Source of the DNA: Mucilaginibacter sp. L196
GTDB lineage: Bacteria; Bacteroidota; Bacteroidia; Sphingobacteriales; Sphingobacteriaceae
Assembly (NCBI RefSeq): GCF_009765905.1
Contig: NZ_LMUO01000015.1
Span: 549,238-613,237 of the forward strand
DNA length: 64,000 nucleotides
Direction of reading: 5' to 3'
In this document: in pieces, positions 36,219-45,054 of the stretch
Numbering within the stretch: the first letter of the stretch is position 1
Layout of the letters: the number at the start of each line of letters is the position of its first letter
Notes under the pieces: model-generated
Seen by the model: the letters and a program-made list of their open reading frames with translations, nothing else
Database searches by the model: none
Told to the model about the DNA's origin: nothing
Made by a program: the position numbers and the translations under genes

Positions 36219-36797
36219 ATGAAAAGAATTTTTGAATTATGTGGTGTTATTATACTGCTTTTTATGGTGAATAACGCGATTGCACAGCAAACTATAGGTA
36301 CACGGGTGAAGATTGATAAAACAGGCCTTCCGAAGCCAGAGGCTGGTAATATTGCTCCTGATTTTTTGCAGCATGATGTGAACGGCAAGCCAGTACATCT
36401 ATCGGATTTTAAAGGCAAGTATGTGCTTCTTGATTTTTGGGGGTCGATGTGCGCACCTTGCCGTGCGAGTCACCCTCATTTGATACAGGTTTACAATAAG
36501 TACAAAGACAAAAATTTTACTATCCTGAGCGTTTCGACATATGATGTGCCCCAATTTAAAGACCGCTGGTTAAAGGCTATCGCAACAGATAAACTAGTAT
36601 GGACCCAGGTAAGTGATCCCAGGAACACAAGTATGGACGGAGAAGTAGGCGGAAAGGGATTTAATGCCGCCGCCGCAAAATACGGTGTCACAGGGCTTCC
36701 CCGTAATTTTTTGATCAATCCGGCTGGAATAGTAATAGCTACTGATCTGCATGGTGCTGCGCTAGATGAAGCAATGGAAAAATATATTCACAACTAA
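36219..36797 (+). CDS. Short TlpA-family thioredoxin (locus B)
   Basis: This 192-aa exported thioredoxin-fold protein has a signal peptide (MKRIFELCGVIILLFMVNNAIAQ) and no DUF4369 domain. The active site is MCAPC (Cys78, Cys81) in DFWGSMCAPCRASHPHLI. The usual Trp before the first Cys is replaced by Met. The cis-Pro loop is GLPRNFLINPAGIV. It is the fourth consecutive TlpA gene of the locus. The altered motif suggests a distinct redox role from the three larger paralogs. Confidence 0.9.
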   Translation: MKRIFELCGVIILLFMVNNAIAQQTIGTRVKIDKTGLPKPEAGNIAPDFLQHDVNGKPVHLSDFKGKYVLLDFWGSMCAPCRASHPHLIQVYNKYKDKNFTILSVSTYDVPQFKDRWLKAIATDKLVWTQVSDPRNTSMDGEVGGKGFNAAAAKYGVTGLPRNFLINPAGIVIATDLHGAALDEAMEKYIHN

Positions 36798-36817
36798 AAA
36801 TTTTATAAAAAATTAAA

Positions 36818-37183
36818 ATGAAAAAAATGAAAAAAATATTATCGGTATGTTGTTTACTGATGGGGATATCAGCCGTTAGCCACGCGCAAAAGATGTTCGT
36901 TCCAGAAGACAGGGCTAAACAGTTACAAACCTTGTTGAAATTATCTGATCCTCAAACAATTAAAATAACAGGATACTATAAAACTTTAATTGTTCAGATG
37001 GACAGTGTTATTTCAGTGGGTGGAGATAGTAATGCTCTTAATCCATTTATGAGCGCTACAAAAGGTAGAATTGAAGCTGTTTTAACTCCTGGGCAAAAAA
37101 AAGGATATGAAAACTTTTTGCAACAACAGGAAATAATGAATAAAAAGTTGCAAGAAGATAATTCTCAAAATAAGGAAAATTGA
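36818..37183 (+). CDS. Small secreted protein of unknown function
   Basis: This 121-aa protein has a clear signal peptide (MKKILSVCCLLMGISAVSHAQ) and a mature part of about 95 residues that is helical and charged, ending LQQQEIMNKKLQEDNSQNKEN. It has no cysteine after the signal peptide. The pattern of a small helical periplasmic protein with repeated Gln/Lys recalls Spy/CpxP-like chaperones, but the diagnostic LTxxQ motif is only hinted at by LTPGQKKGYENF. It follows the TlpA cluster by 20 nt and precedes a hairpin at 37256, so it ends that transcription unit. Confidence 0.7.
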   Translation: MKKMKKILSVCCLLMGISAVSHAQKMFVPEDRAKQLQTLLKLSDPQTIKITGYYKTLIVQMDSVISVGGDSNALNPFMSATKGRIEAVLTPGQKKGYENFLQQQEIMNKKLQEDNSQNKEN

Positions 37184-37255
37184 GATGTGGAAACGGATCA
37201 AGCAAAACAAAAATTAATCAAATCTGGAATTAAAAATTCCTAATGACACGGCTAG

Positions 37256-37280
37256 GTAAGAAGCATATTACGCTTCTTAC
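37256..37280 (+). terminator. Hairpin after the TlpA cluster
   Basis: A perfect 9-bp stem GTAAGAAGC / GCTTCTTAC encloses ATATTAC. Only TTT follows, so termination may be partial. It separates the SusCD-TlpA unit from the cysteine synthase / DsbD unit. Confidence 0.6.
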
Positions 37281-37335
37281 TTTGGAGATATAATACTCGA
37301 CGTGACGAGCATAATATTTAAAAACAATAACTGAT

Positions 37336-38403
37336 ATGATATTTGCGAAAAGAAAACAATCAGTGTGTTTATCACCAGAACTGGATGAACGGTTTAAACA
37401 CCTTTGGCATTTGGTTGGAAATACACCTATGCTGGAACTGCATTATAAATATAATGAGCGGCCTGGTAAGATATATGTGAAATGTGAACATTATAATCTG
37501 ACAGGAAGTGTAAAGGATAGGATGGCTTTATATATCATGTATCAGGCTTATAAAAACTGTATGATTAAACCAAGCGATACTATCATAGAGGCTACAAGCG
37601 GAAATACAGGTATTGCCTTTGCCGCAATCGGAAAAGCGTTAAATCACCAAGTGAAAATTATTATCCCTAACTGGTTAAGTAAAGAGCGTATTGACATTAT
37701 TGAGAGTATGGGTGCTGAAGTTATCCTAATAGGTAAAGAACAAGGTGGTTTTTTGGGGAGCATAGAATTGTCAAAGAATATGGCAGCGGCCGGAAATGTG
37801 TTTCTTCCCAAGCAATTTGAGAACCGCTACAATGCGGAGGCTCATGAACGTACGACAGGGAAGGAGATATGGCGGCAACTTGCGACAAACGGCATGATAC
37901 CGGATGCTTTTGTTGCAGGTGTGGGCACCGGTGGCACTGTAATGGGGGTAGGTAGCTATTTGAAAATGATGAACCCCAAGGTCAAGATACATCCATTGGA
38001 ACCTGCCGAATCGCCCACGTTAACAACAGGCTATAAAATAGGCAGCCATCGTATACAGGGAATCTCAGATGAGTTTATTCCGGCAATAGTAAAACTGGAC
38101 GAGTTAGATCGTGTAATCCAGGCAAGTGACGGGGATGCTATAATTATGGCACAAAAACTTGCGAAAGAATTAGGTTTAGCTGTAGGTATATCTTCGGGTG
38201 CCAATGTTATAGGTGCTGTAGAATTAGCCAATGAATTGGGGCCGGATGCGGTTGTTGTTACTGTTCTTAGCGATAGTAATAAAAAATATCTAAGTACTGA
38301 TCTAATGAAAGAAGAGCCAGCTAAACCCTGGTATTTTTCGTCCTGTATTAAATTTACCGGATATCACCCAATATGCCGTTTACCAGAACATATTATGCAA
38401 TAA
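37336..38403 (+). CDS. PLP-dependent cysteine synthase family protein
   Basis: This 355-aa cytoplasmic fold-type II PLP enzyme has lysine at residue 60 in TGSVKDR, the substrate loop SGNTG at 88-92 and the phosphate loop GVGTGGTVMG. It matches O-acetylserine sulfhydrylase / cystathionine beta-synthase-like proteins. It could make cysteine or work in reverse as a cysteine lyase. It carries a C-terminal extension with two cysteines (PWYFSSCIKFTGYHPICRLPEH) not needed for the core fold. It is not beside other sulfur-assimilation genes but before a DsbD system, so a link with periplasmic thiol chemistry is likely. Exact substrate is not determinable. Confidence 0.88.
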   Translation: MIFAKRKQSVCLSPELDERFKHLWHLVGNTPMLELHYKYNERPGKIYVKCEHYNLTGSVKDRMALYIMYQAYKNCMIKPSDTIIEATSGNTGIAFAAIGKALNHQVKIIIPNWLSKERIDIIESMGAEVILIGKEQGGFLGSIELSKNMAAAGNVFLPKQFENRYNAEAHERTTGKEIWRQLATNGMIPDAFVAGVGTGGTVMGVGSYLKMMNPKVKIHPLEPAESPTLTTGYKIGSHRIQGISDEFIPAIVKLDELDRVIQASDGDAIIMAQKLAKELGLAVGISSGANVIGAVELANELGPDAVVVTVLSDSNKKYLSTDLMKEEPAKPWYFSSCIKFTGYHPICRLPEHIMQ

Positions 38404-38459
38404 CAAGTAGGTCATCGATTAAGTAATAATATAAACTAAGATTAATAAAAGGAGAAAAA

Positions 38460-38909
38460 ATGAGAAAATTAATTATATCGGCAGTAATACTGATACTGTT
38501 CACTATTACCACAAAGGCTCAGATACTGACACCTGTACGCTGGAGCTACGCAGCAAAGAAGATCAGCAAAGACGAAGCAATGATTTTTATCAAAGCTACT
38601 ATTGATGATGGGTGGCATGTATACTCACAATTTGTAAAAGATGGCGGCCCTGTAAAAACTACAATTACTTTTCCTGCCTCGACATCTTATAGTTTAATAG
38701 GTAGTACAGTTGAACCTAAGCCGGTAACCAGGTATGAAAAGGTGTTCTCCATGGACGTAAGCTTTTTTGAGCATGAAGTCGTTTTCCAGCAAAAGATCAA
38801 ACTAAAGACAGGACAAGCTAATGTAACAGGCACGCTTGAATACATGACCTGCAATGATAAACAGTGTCTTCCACCAGAGGATTTACAATTTAGTGTACCT
38901 GTAAAGTAA
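38460..38909 (+). CDS. Stand-alone DsbD N-terminal domain protein
   Basis: This 149-aa exported protein has a signal peptide (MRKLIISAVILILFTITTKAQ) and a single DsbD-alpha-type immunoglobulin-like domain ending TLEYMTCNDKQCLPPEDLQFSVPVK. The paired Cys131 and Cys136 are the redox couple that receives electrons from the DsbD membrane core and passes them to periplasmic partners such as TlpA. In many species this domain is fused to DsbD; here it is a separate gene, with one lipoprotein gene between it and the membrane part. Confidence 0.88.
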   Translation: MRKLIISAVILILFTITTKAQILTPVRWSYAAKKISKDEAMIFIKATIDDGWHVYSQFVKDGGPVKTTITFPASTSYSLIGSTVEPKPVTRYEKVFSMDVSFFEHEVVFQQKIKLKTGQANVTGTLEYMTCNDKQCLPPEDLQFSVPVK

Positions 38910-38925
38910 ATCAATTTCTACAAAA

Positions 38926-39288
38926 ATGATACGGATTTGGAGGTTATCCGGGCTATGCCTTTGCCTGATATTTTCTAGTCTACTGATTTCCTGCGCTGTA
39001 AAACGGGGAGTTAAAACAACTAACCAGACTGCAAAACGGGATGGTATAATAGATTGCTGGCAAATAGAGGTTATAGTAAGGCCTGTTTATAATACTTCCT
39101 GGATGTCTGATTGTGCAGAGCTGTTTTTTGTACAACCATATAATATCAGTCAGATCTATACTGATGATAGACAGGTTTTATCCATAACATTCCGCGCAAA
39201 CGATTATGAGCAAATGCAATGGATAAGAGAAGAGTTACTATCTCACGGTACGATTGAACAGATGAATATTATAAAAGAATCAAATTAA
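38926..39288 (+). CDS. Small lipoprotein of unknown function
   Basis: This 120-aa protein has a lipoprotein signal peptide (WRLSGLCLCLIFSSLLISC) with lipobox LLISC near residue 23. The mature domain is about 95 residues with no recognised family. It lies between the two parts of a split DsbD, with 16- and 18-nt spacers, so it may assist that redox relay. Mature cysteines at about positions 41 and 63 (IIDCWQIE, MSDCAELF) could be functional. Confidence 0.75.
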   Translation: MIRIWRLSGLCLCLIFSSLLISCAVKRGVKTTNQTAKRDGIIDCWQIEVIVRPVYNTSWMSDCAELFFVQPYNISQIYTDDRQVLSITFRANDYEQMQWIREELLSHGTIEQMNIIKESN

Positions 39289-39306
39289 TGAAACGTATAA
39301 TTAACT

Positions 39307-40944
39307 ATGAATTATTATAAAAACAAATGGCTGCCCCTGGCGCTTCTGATATTCGGTTTATTATTTACCTGTAACCTGGCTAAAGGACAGGATACAGTTT
39401 CTACAGCAGGTGTCCAATTTACGTCATCAGGACCTGACACAGCCACAAAAACAATAAGAAAACCACTTCCTGTAAAGATAGATAAGCCCTTTGAGGCTCC
39501 CAAGGAAAACCGCTCGCTTTGGGCCATATTCATAGCCGGTTTATTAGGAGGCTTCGCGGCTTTGCTAATGCCCTGCATCTTTCCGATGCTGCCTCTTACC
39601 GTGAGTTTTTTCACTAAGGGGGGCAAAAAAGAAAGCGCAATAAGCAAGGCATTGTTATACGGTTTTTTCATCATTGCTATTTATGTAATACTTGGCCTGT
39701 CAGTAACGGTCATCTTTGGCGCCAACGCATTGAACAGCCTTTCCACTAATGGTGTATTTAACTTTTTCTTTTTTTTACTACTAGTGGCCTTTGCGGCATC
39801 GTTCTTTGGAGCATTTGAGATTACGCTGCCCAGTTCATGGGTAAATAAAATGGATTCGAACTCGGATAAAGGTGGCCTTGCCGGGCTGTTCTTTATGGCG
39901 GCTACGCTGGCGCTCGTGTCATTCAGTTGTACCGGGCCTATTATCGGCACACTACTGGTACAAGCGGCTACCACAGGAGCCTTACTGGGTCCCGCAATCG
40001 GAATGTTGGGTTTTGCCTTAGCTTTGTCGTTGCCTTTTGCATTATTTGCCATGTTCCCCAGCCTGATGCAGTCGCTGCCCAAATCGGGTGGATGGCTTAA
40101 CAGTGTGAAAATAGTTTTAGGTTTCCTGGAATTAGCTTTTTCATTGAAATTCTTAAGCAATGTCGACCTAGCTTACCATTGGCGATGGTTTGACAGGGAA
40201 ATATTCCTGGTTCTTTGGATAGTTATTTTTGCGCTAATGGGAATATACCTGTTAGGTAAACTTACGTTTTCTCATGACAGTCAGTTGTCATTTATCTCTG
40301 TGCCAAGATTATTCCTGGCCATTATTGTTTTATCATTCACCATATATATGATACCTGGCTTATGGGGCGCCCCTTTGAAGTCCATAGCAGCATTTCTTCC
40401 ACCACAGGATACTCAAGACTTTGACTTATATACACCGACATTAAATGAAGGTAACACAGGAATTAAAGGCGTCAAATATGCGGAAATCTTTCATGCTCCG
40501 CTAAACCTTCCGGCCTTTTTTGATTATAAAGAAGGGATGGCTTATGCTAAATCAATTCATAAACCCGTCTTGATTGACTTTACAGGTCATGCCTGTGTGA
40601 ATTGTAGGAAAATGGAAGCCACGATATGGCCGGACCCAAAAGTATTGTCTTTGATCAGGGACAAATACATCTTGATCCAATTATATGTGGATGACAAAAC
40701 GGATCTGCCTGCTAGTGAACAATACACTTCGAAGTTCAGCGGAAAGAAGATAACTAACATAGGAGACCAGAACAGCGATATACAGGCGGGCAGCTTTAAT
40801 AGTAATAGCCAACCCGATTATGTATTGCTTAGTGCTGAAGGAAAGCTACTGGTACCTACACAAGGAGCTATGTATGATGTGGCGGCTTATGCAGCTTATT
40901 TACAAAGTGGCCTGGATGCATTTAGTCCAAAAGCAGGTGGCTAA
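39307..40944 (+). CDS. DsbD-type thiol:disulfide interchange membrane protein
   Basis: This 545-aa inner-membrane protein carries reducing power from cytoplasmic thioredoxin to the periplasm. A signal-like N-terminus precedes a CcdA/DsbD membrane core with the redox cysteines Cys90 (LMPCIFPMLPLTVSFF) and Cys208 (SFSCTGPIIGTLL) in about eight helices. A C-terminal thioredoxin domain has CVNC (Cys430, Cys433) in GHACVNCRKME. The alpha domain is absent and encoded separately at 38460. It is the obvious electron source for the TlpA proteins in this window. A 27-codon frame starts 4 nt after its stop. Confidence 0.93.
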   Translation: MNYYKNKWLPLALLIFGLLFTCNLAKGQDTVSTAGVQFTSSGPDTATKTIRKPLPVKIDKPFEAPKENRSLWAIFIAGLLGGFAALLMPCIFPMLPLTVSFFTKGGKKESAISKALLYGFFIIAIYVILGLSVTVIFGANALNSLSTNGVFNFFFFLLLVAFAASFFGAFEITLPSSWVNKMDSNSDKGGLAGLFFMAATLALVSFSCTGPIIGTLLVQAATTGALLGPAIGMLGFALALSLPFALFAMFPSLMQSLPKSGGWLNSVKIVLGFLELAFSLKFLSNVDLAYHWRWFDREIFLVLWIVIFALMGIYLLGKLTFSHDSQLSFISVPRLFLAIIVLSFTIYMIPGLWGAPLKSIAAFLPPQDTQDFDLYTPTLNEGNTGIKGVKYAEIFHAPLNLPAFFDYKEGMAYAKSIHKPVLIDFTGHACVNCRKMEATIWPDPKVLSLIRDKYILIQLYVDDKTDLPASEQYTSKFSGKKITNIGDQNSDIQAGSFNSNSQPDYVLLSAEGKLLVPTQGAMYDVAAYAAYLQSGLDAFSPKAGG

Positions 40945-40948
40945 AAGA

Positions 40949-41032
40949 ATGACGCGAACACTTTTGGGCGCAATCCTGGTAATTGCCGCCTTTGCGAAGC
41001 TGGCTATGGATAACCGAGGTGAAAAGAAATAA
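40949..41032 (+). CDS. Possible 27-aa membrane peptide
   Basis: The ATG lies 4 nt after the DsbD stop and encodes MTRTLLGAILVIAAFAKLAM followed by DNRGEKK. It is a single hydrophobic helix with a positive start and charged tail, the look of a small subunit of a membrane complex. A terminator hairpin follows at 41087. The tight spacing and amphipathic layout support it, but its shortness makes chance possible. Confidence 0.4.
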   Translation: MTRTLLGAILVIAAFAKLAMDNRGEKK

Positions 41033-41086
41033 GGCTTAATACTCAGAGAGATTATGCGGATGCGTAGAATTTTAGTCTATGTGGCT

Positions 41087-41110
41087 TTAGTGCAGGCTTT
41101 GCCGCACTAA
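41087..41110 (+). terminator. Terminator hairpin after the DsbD unit
   Basis: TTAGTGC pairs with GCACTAA and GGC with GCC around loop TTT, with one bulged A, giving ten pairs followed by TTTAAG. It lies 54 nt after the small peptide frame. The M16 gene starting at 41207 would need its own promoter or read-through. Confidence 0.65.
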
Positions 41111-41206
41111 TTTAAGTAACGAATTTAAAATTGAGTCGATCAATGTTAGTTATAAAAATACGGGACTGTTTTAAGAACAGGACTGTTTAATATTTTATAA
41201 AAAAGA

Positions 41207-44005
41207 ATGACAAATCTAAAACAATTATTCGGAGTCATTGCCGGAACCATGCTATTTACAGGTGTAATGGCGCAAGAAAAACCGTTGCCGCTTGACCCGG
41301 CCGTACGTACAGGTAAACTGCCAAACGGCTTCACTTATTATATACGACACAATGAAGAACCAAAGAATAGGGTGGTCATGTATATAGTCAACAACGTTGG
41401 CTCGGTACAGGAAGATGAAGACCAGCGGGGCTTAGCGCATTTTGTTGAGCACATGAACTTTAACGGGACTACCCATTTTCCTCACAATGAACTGGTAAAC
41501 TATTTACAGAAGGCAGGCGTGAGATTTGGTGCGGACATTAACGCCTACACGAACTATGATGAAACGGTTTATCAATTGCCATTGCCCAGTGATAAACCGG
41601 ATATTCTTAAGGAAGGCATCCTGATTATGCATGATTGGGCGCAAAATGCCACACTCGATCCAGGGGAGATTGACAAGGAACGGGGCGTTGTATTAGAAGA
41701 AAAGCGTTTAGGGAAAGGTGCTCAGGAAAGAATGCAAAGGGTTTTCTTACCGATAATTCTGAATAATTCTCGCTATGCCGTACGTGTCCCCATTGGACTG
41801 GATACGGTGCTTGATAATTTTAAAAGACCAATTATAGCCCGTTTTTATAAAGATTGGTACAGACCTGATTTGCAGGCGCTCATTATTGTAGGTGACATTA
41901 ATGTTGACAGTCTGGAGAAAGTTGTTAAGCGAACATTTATTGATTTGAAGAACCCTATTCATGAACGGACACGGACGAAATATAACGTACCCTTAGATGG
42001 AAAGAACAAGTTTATAGCCGTAACGGATAAAGAAATGACTTCGACACTTGCGGAAGTAATCATCAAGCATAAAATGCCGCCTCTGAAAACTGAATCAGAC
42101 TACCGGAGATCCATTGTACAGGACTTATTCAATCAAATGCTGGAAGGTCGCTATAATGAGTTATCGAATCAGGCAGATCCGCCATTTTTGAATGGTAACG
42201 CCGGCATCTATAGATTCATGGGTGGGCTGGATAGTTATTCCGTCAACGTAAACGCCAAACCGCAAGAGTTAGAAAGAGGCTTTAAAGCGGTATGGCGTGA
42301 AACGGAAAGGGTAAAACGCTTTGGCTTTACGTCGACCGAATTGGAGCGGGCAAAAACTGCTTACCTAGGTGAGCTTGATGAGCGGTTGCAAGAAAAGGAT
42401 AAGACAAATTCTGAAAATTATGTCCGGGAATACCAGGCTTATTTCCTGACAAATATCGCCGCACCCGGGATTGTCGCCGAAGCCGCGCTCATTAGGAAAG
42501 ATATGCCTGAAGTTACTTTAACGGATGTAAACACGTTAGCCGCGGCATATATCGTACCTAGCAACAGGGACATACTAATTGAAGCGCCGGAGAAGGATAA
42601 AAGCAATCTACCGGATGAAGCCACCGTAAATACATGGCTCCTTTCAGTGCAACAGGAGGACATACAGCCTTACAAAGACAATGTCACTAGTCTTACATTG
42701 CTAAACAGTTTACCTGTATCGGGGACCATAATTGCAGAAACAAAAAACAAAACTATAAACGTCACAACGCTTACATTAAGTAATGGCGTTAAGGTCATTT
42801 TAAAACCAACCGATTTTAAAAATGATGACATTCGGTTTAGCGCCTTCGCTCCAGGCGGAACTTCATTATATACAGATGCGGATTATCAGAGCGCTGCCAA
42901 TGCAGCAGGGATTATTTCAGCAAGTGGCGTTGGTAACTATACCCCTGACCAATTGGATAAATATCTCGAAGGAAAACGATTGGGCGTAAAACCCTATATA
43001 AACGAACATTTTGAAGGAATAAATGGAGGTTCCACAACAAAAGACCTGGAAATAGCAATGCAAATGATCTATGCTTATTTTACCGAACCGCGAAAAGATA
43101 ACGCAATATTTAAAGGGATCATTGATCGCAATAAAGCCTCATTGATAAATAGGGCAAATGATCCTAAAAGCGTTTTCAATGATACGATTAGCGCTGTCTT
43201 AGGAAATTATAATATACGAAGGACTGCCCCGACGGCAGAAAAACTCGACCAAATCAATTTGGATAAAGTCTACATAATCTATAAAGAGCGCTTTTCGGAT
43301 GCCTCCAACTTAACTTTCACCTTTGTGGGCAGTATCGATACCAACACGATTAGACCCTTGTTGGAAAAATACCTTGGTTCTTTGCCATCAACTAATAGCC
43401 ACGCAGAAACAAAAGACCTGAACATCAATATCCCGACTGGCAGAATTGAAAAAATAGTGTACAAAGGCAGTGAACCGAAATCAACAGTCCTCCTAGTTTA
43501 TTCCGGAAAATTTGATTACAACCTGGAAAACAAAGTGAAGCTGGATGCATTAAAAGAAGCGCTGGAAATCCGCTTATTGCAAAGACTACGTGAAGATGAA
43601 AGCGGTGTTTACAGCCCTGGGGTTTATGTACAGACCACTAAAATTCCGCAAGAACGATACTCCTTTATCATCCAGTTTGGCTGCGCGCCACAAAATGTCG
43701 ATAAACTAATTGCATCCGCATTAGATGAGATCACCAAACTTAAAACAGATGGACCATTGCCGGAGAATGTAGATAAATGGCGTGCCGAAACAAAGGCCAC
43801 AATGGAAACTCAATTGAAATCCAACAATTTTTGGTTCAACTATCTAAACGAGAAATTACAAAATAAAGATGATTTGAACGAAATAAATGGATATAGCGCT
43901 CTATTGGACCAGGTGTCACCTGCTGGGTTAAAGGATATGGCAAATAAATATCTAAGTGGTGATAATTATATCCGCTTGGTATCAATGCCGGAAAAAAGTA
44001 AATAA
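41207..44005 (+). CDS. M16 family zinc metallopeptidase (locus B)
   Basis: This 932-aa secreted protease parallels the locus A enzyme over its whole length. After the signal peptide (FGVIAGTMLFTGVMAQ) comes PLDPAVRTGKLPNGFTYYIRHNEEPKNR. The zinc motif HFVEH is at residues 78-82 and the ERGVVLEEKR segment supplies the third ligand. The C-terminal half has LQRLREDESGVYSPGV. Compared with locus A, the loop after the zinc motif differs slightly (NFNGTTHF vs SFNGTKHF). It probably degrades imported peptides or small proteins in the periplasm. A direct repeat GGACTGTTT (41163 and 41180) lies just upstream. Confidence 0.94.
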   Translation: MTNLKQLFGVIAGTMLFTGVMAQEKPLPLDPAVRTGKLPNGFTYYIRHNEEPKNRVVMYIVNNVGSVQEDEDQRGLAHFVEHMNFNGTTHFPHNELVNYLQKAGVRFGADINAYTNYDETVYQLPLPSDKPDILKEGILIMHDWAQNATLDPGEIDKERGVVLEEKRLGKGAQERMQRVFLPIILNNSRYAVRVPIGLDTVLDNFKRPIIARFYKDWYRPDLQALIIVGDINVDSLEKVVKRTFIDLKNPIHERTRTKYNVPLDGKNKFIAVTDKEMTSTLAEVIIKHKMPPLKTESDYRRSIVQDLFNQMLEGRYNELSNQADPPFLNGNAGIYRFMGGLDSYSVNVNAKPQELERGFKAVWRETERVKRFGFTSTELERAKTAYLGELDERLQEKDKTNSENYVREYQAYFLTNIAAPGIVAEAALIRKDMPEVTLTDVNTLAAAYIVPSNRDILIEAPEKDKSNLPDEATVNTWLLSVQQEDIQPYKDNVTSLTLLNSLPVSGTIIAETKNKTINVTTLTLSNGVKVILKPTDFKNDDIRFSAFAPGGTSLYTDADYQSAANAAGIISASGVGNYTPDQLDKYLEGKRLGVKPYINEHFEGINGGSTTKDLEIAMQMIYAYFTEPRKDNAIFKGIIDRNKASLINRANDPKSVFNDTISAVLGNYNIRRTAPTAEKLDQINLDKVYIIYKERFSDASNLTFTFVGSIDTNTIRPLLEKYLGSLPSTNSHAETKDLNINIPTGRIEKIVYKGSEPKSTVLLVYSGKFDYNLENKVKLDALKEALEIRLLQRLREDESGVYSPGVYVQTTKIPQERYSFIIQFGCAPQNVDKLIASALDEITKLKTDGPLPENVDKWRAETKATMETQLKSNNFWFNYLNEKLQNKDDLNEINGYSALLDQVSPAGLKDMANKYLSGDNYIRLVSMPEKSK

Positions 44006-44409
44006 ATATTGCTGTGGCAATTGAATGTCTAAAGGCGATTGTTTTAATGATTAATAACGCTTTAGTTCTCTGTTCTTTATATATGTTTTTTTATAGTTAG
44101 AAAAAGACAATAGTTAATTAAATGAAAGCACAACTCCTTGAGAAAGAGTGTGCTTTCATATTGCACTTAGTAATGCAAAATATAAGAATGCATATTTCAG
44201 AGAGTTTTTAGCGGGCTTGACGGCAAATATTAAATAGTTACTACTGCACCTTCATTTATAACAGTAAAAATGAAATTTTAAAAAGCAATATTTAGTTGCA
44301 TGGCGCTACGGCATAACAGGAAAAGTCAATTGTGCTTGTTTGAGGTTGTTTTAAAATATTGAACAGTAATTATACTAGATGTCGCTAAATTTTAAAACAG
44401 AGGTGATTG
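44006..44409. other. Intergenic stretch between loci B and C
   Basis: No gene is supported in these 404 bp. It contains the terminator at 44124-44157 and the motif GCATGGCGCTACGG at 44298-44311, which resembles one upstream of the locus B FecR. The promoter for the TetR-ECF pair must be here; no clear Bacteroidetes -7/-33 pair was recognised. Confidence 0.4.
44124..44157. terminator. Terminator hairpin after the locus B M16 gene
   Basis: GAAAGCACAACTC pairs with GAGTGTGCTTTC with one bulged A around an 8-9 nt loop. The stem is long and ends the locus B transcript about 120 nt after the peptidase stop. Confidence 0.7.
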
Positions 44410-45042
44410 ATGAAAGACAAAGAACAAACTAAACGGAAATTAATTCAGGCCGTAGGAGAAATTATAAAAAGCAAGGGTTATATCGGTTTAGGGGTTAACA
44501 AAATTGCCAAAAAAGCTGGTGTTGATAAGACGTTGATCTATCGTTATTTCGGAGGGGTTAACTATTTGATTGAAGCATATGTAATAGAGAAGGATTATTG
44601 GATGACTTTATCTGAAGAAGTGAAGGAGATGATTGAGAAAAATAAAGGTTTAAGCAGCCAGGTTTTAATTACGGAGATATTGCAAAATCAGTTTAAATTC
44701 TTTTTTTCAGAGCAGGAGATGCAAGATTTGATAATATTGGAAATTTCTACCGAAAGTTCTTTGATGCAAAGTATCCACAATGTCAGGGAAGGCATGGGGC
44801 GACAATTGCTTGAGCTTACGGATAATCAATTTAACAACACTAATGTGAATTTTCGGGCCATTTCAGCCTTACTGGTTGGAGGGATTTATTATTCAGTCTT
44901 ACATACGCGGTTTAACGGTGATATGATTTGTGATATCAATATCAATTCCATAGAGGGTAGAAATGAGATAATTAGAGCAATCCAACAGATTGTTAGTTGG
45001 GCATATCAAGAAGCTGAGAACAATAGTGCAACTATTACTTAG
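44410..45042 (+). CDS. TetR/AcrR family transcriptional regulator
   Basis: The product is 210 aa. The N-terminal helix-turn-helix is KLIQAVGEIIKSKGYIGLGVNKIAKKAGVDKTLIYRYFG. The C-terminal helical ligand domain is not assigned to a known effector. A TTG just before is also in frame, but the ATG at 44410 gives the natural start. It lies 12 nt upstream of an ECF sigma gene, so the sigma may be expressed under TetR autoregulation as well as FecR control. That pairing is unusual in SusCD loci. Confidence 0.88.
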   Translation: MKDKEQTKRKLIQAVGEIIKSKGYIGLGVNKIAKKAGVDKTLIYRYFGGVNYLIEAYVIEKDYWMTLSEEVKEMIEKNKGLSSQVLITEILQNQFKFFFSEQEMQDLIILEISTESSLMQSIHNVREGMGRQLLELTDNQFNNTNVNFRAISALLVGGIYYSVLHTRFNGDMICDININSIEGRNEIIRAIQQIVSWAYQEAENNSATIT

Positions 45043-45054
45043 ACAATAATTAAT

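Noticed and set aside
39681..40160. 159-codon minus-strand frame
   Set aside because: Complete shadow of the DsbD membrane core, which has all redox cysteines and a clear export signal.
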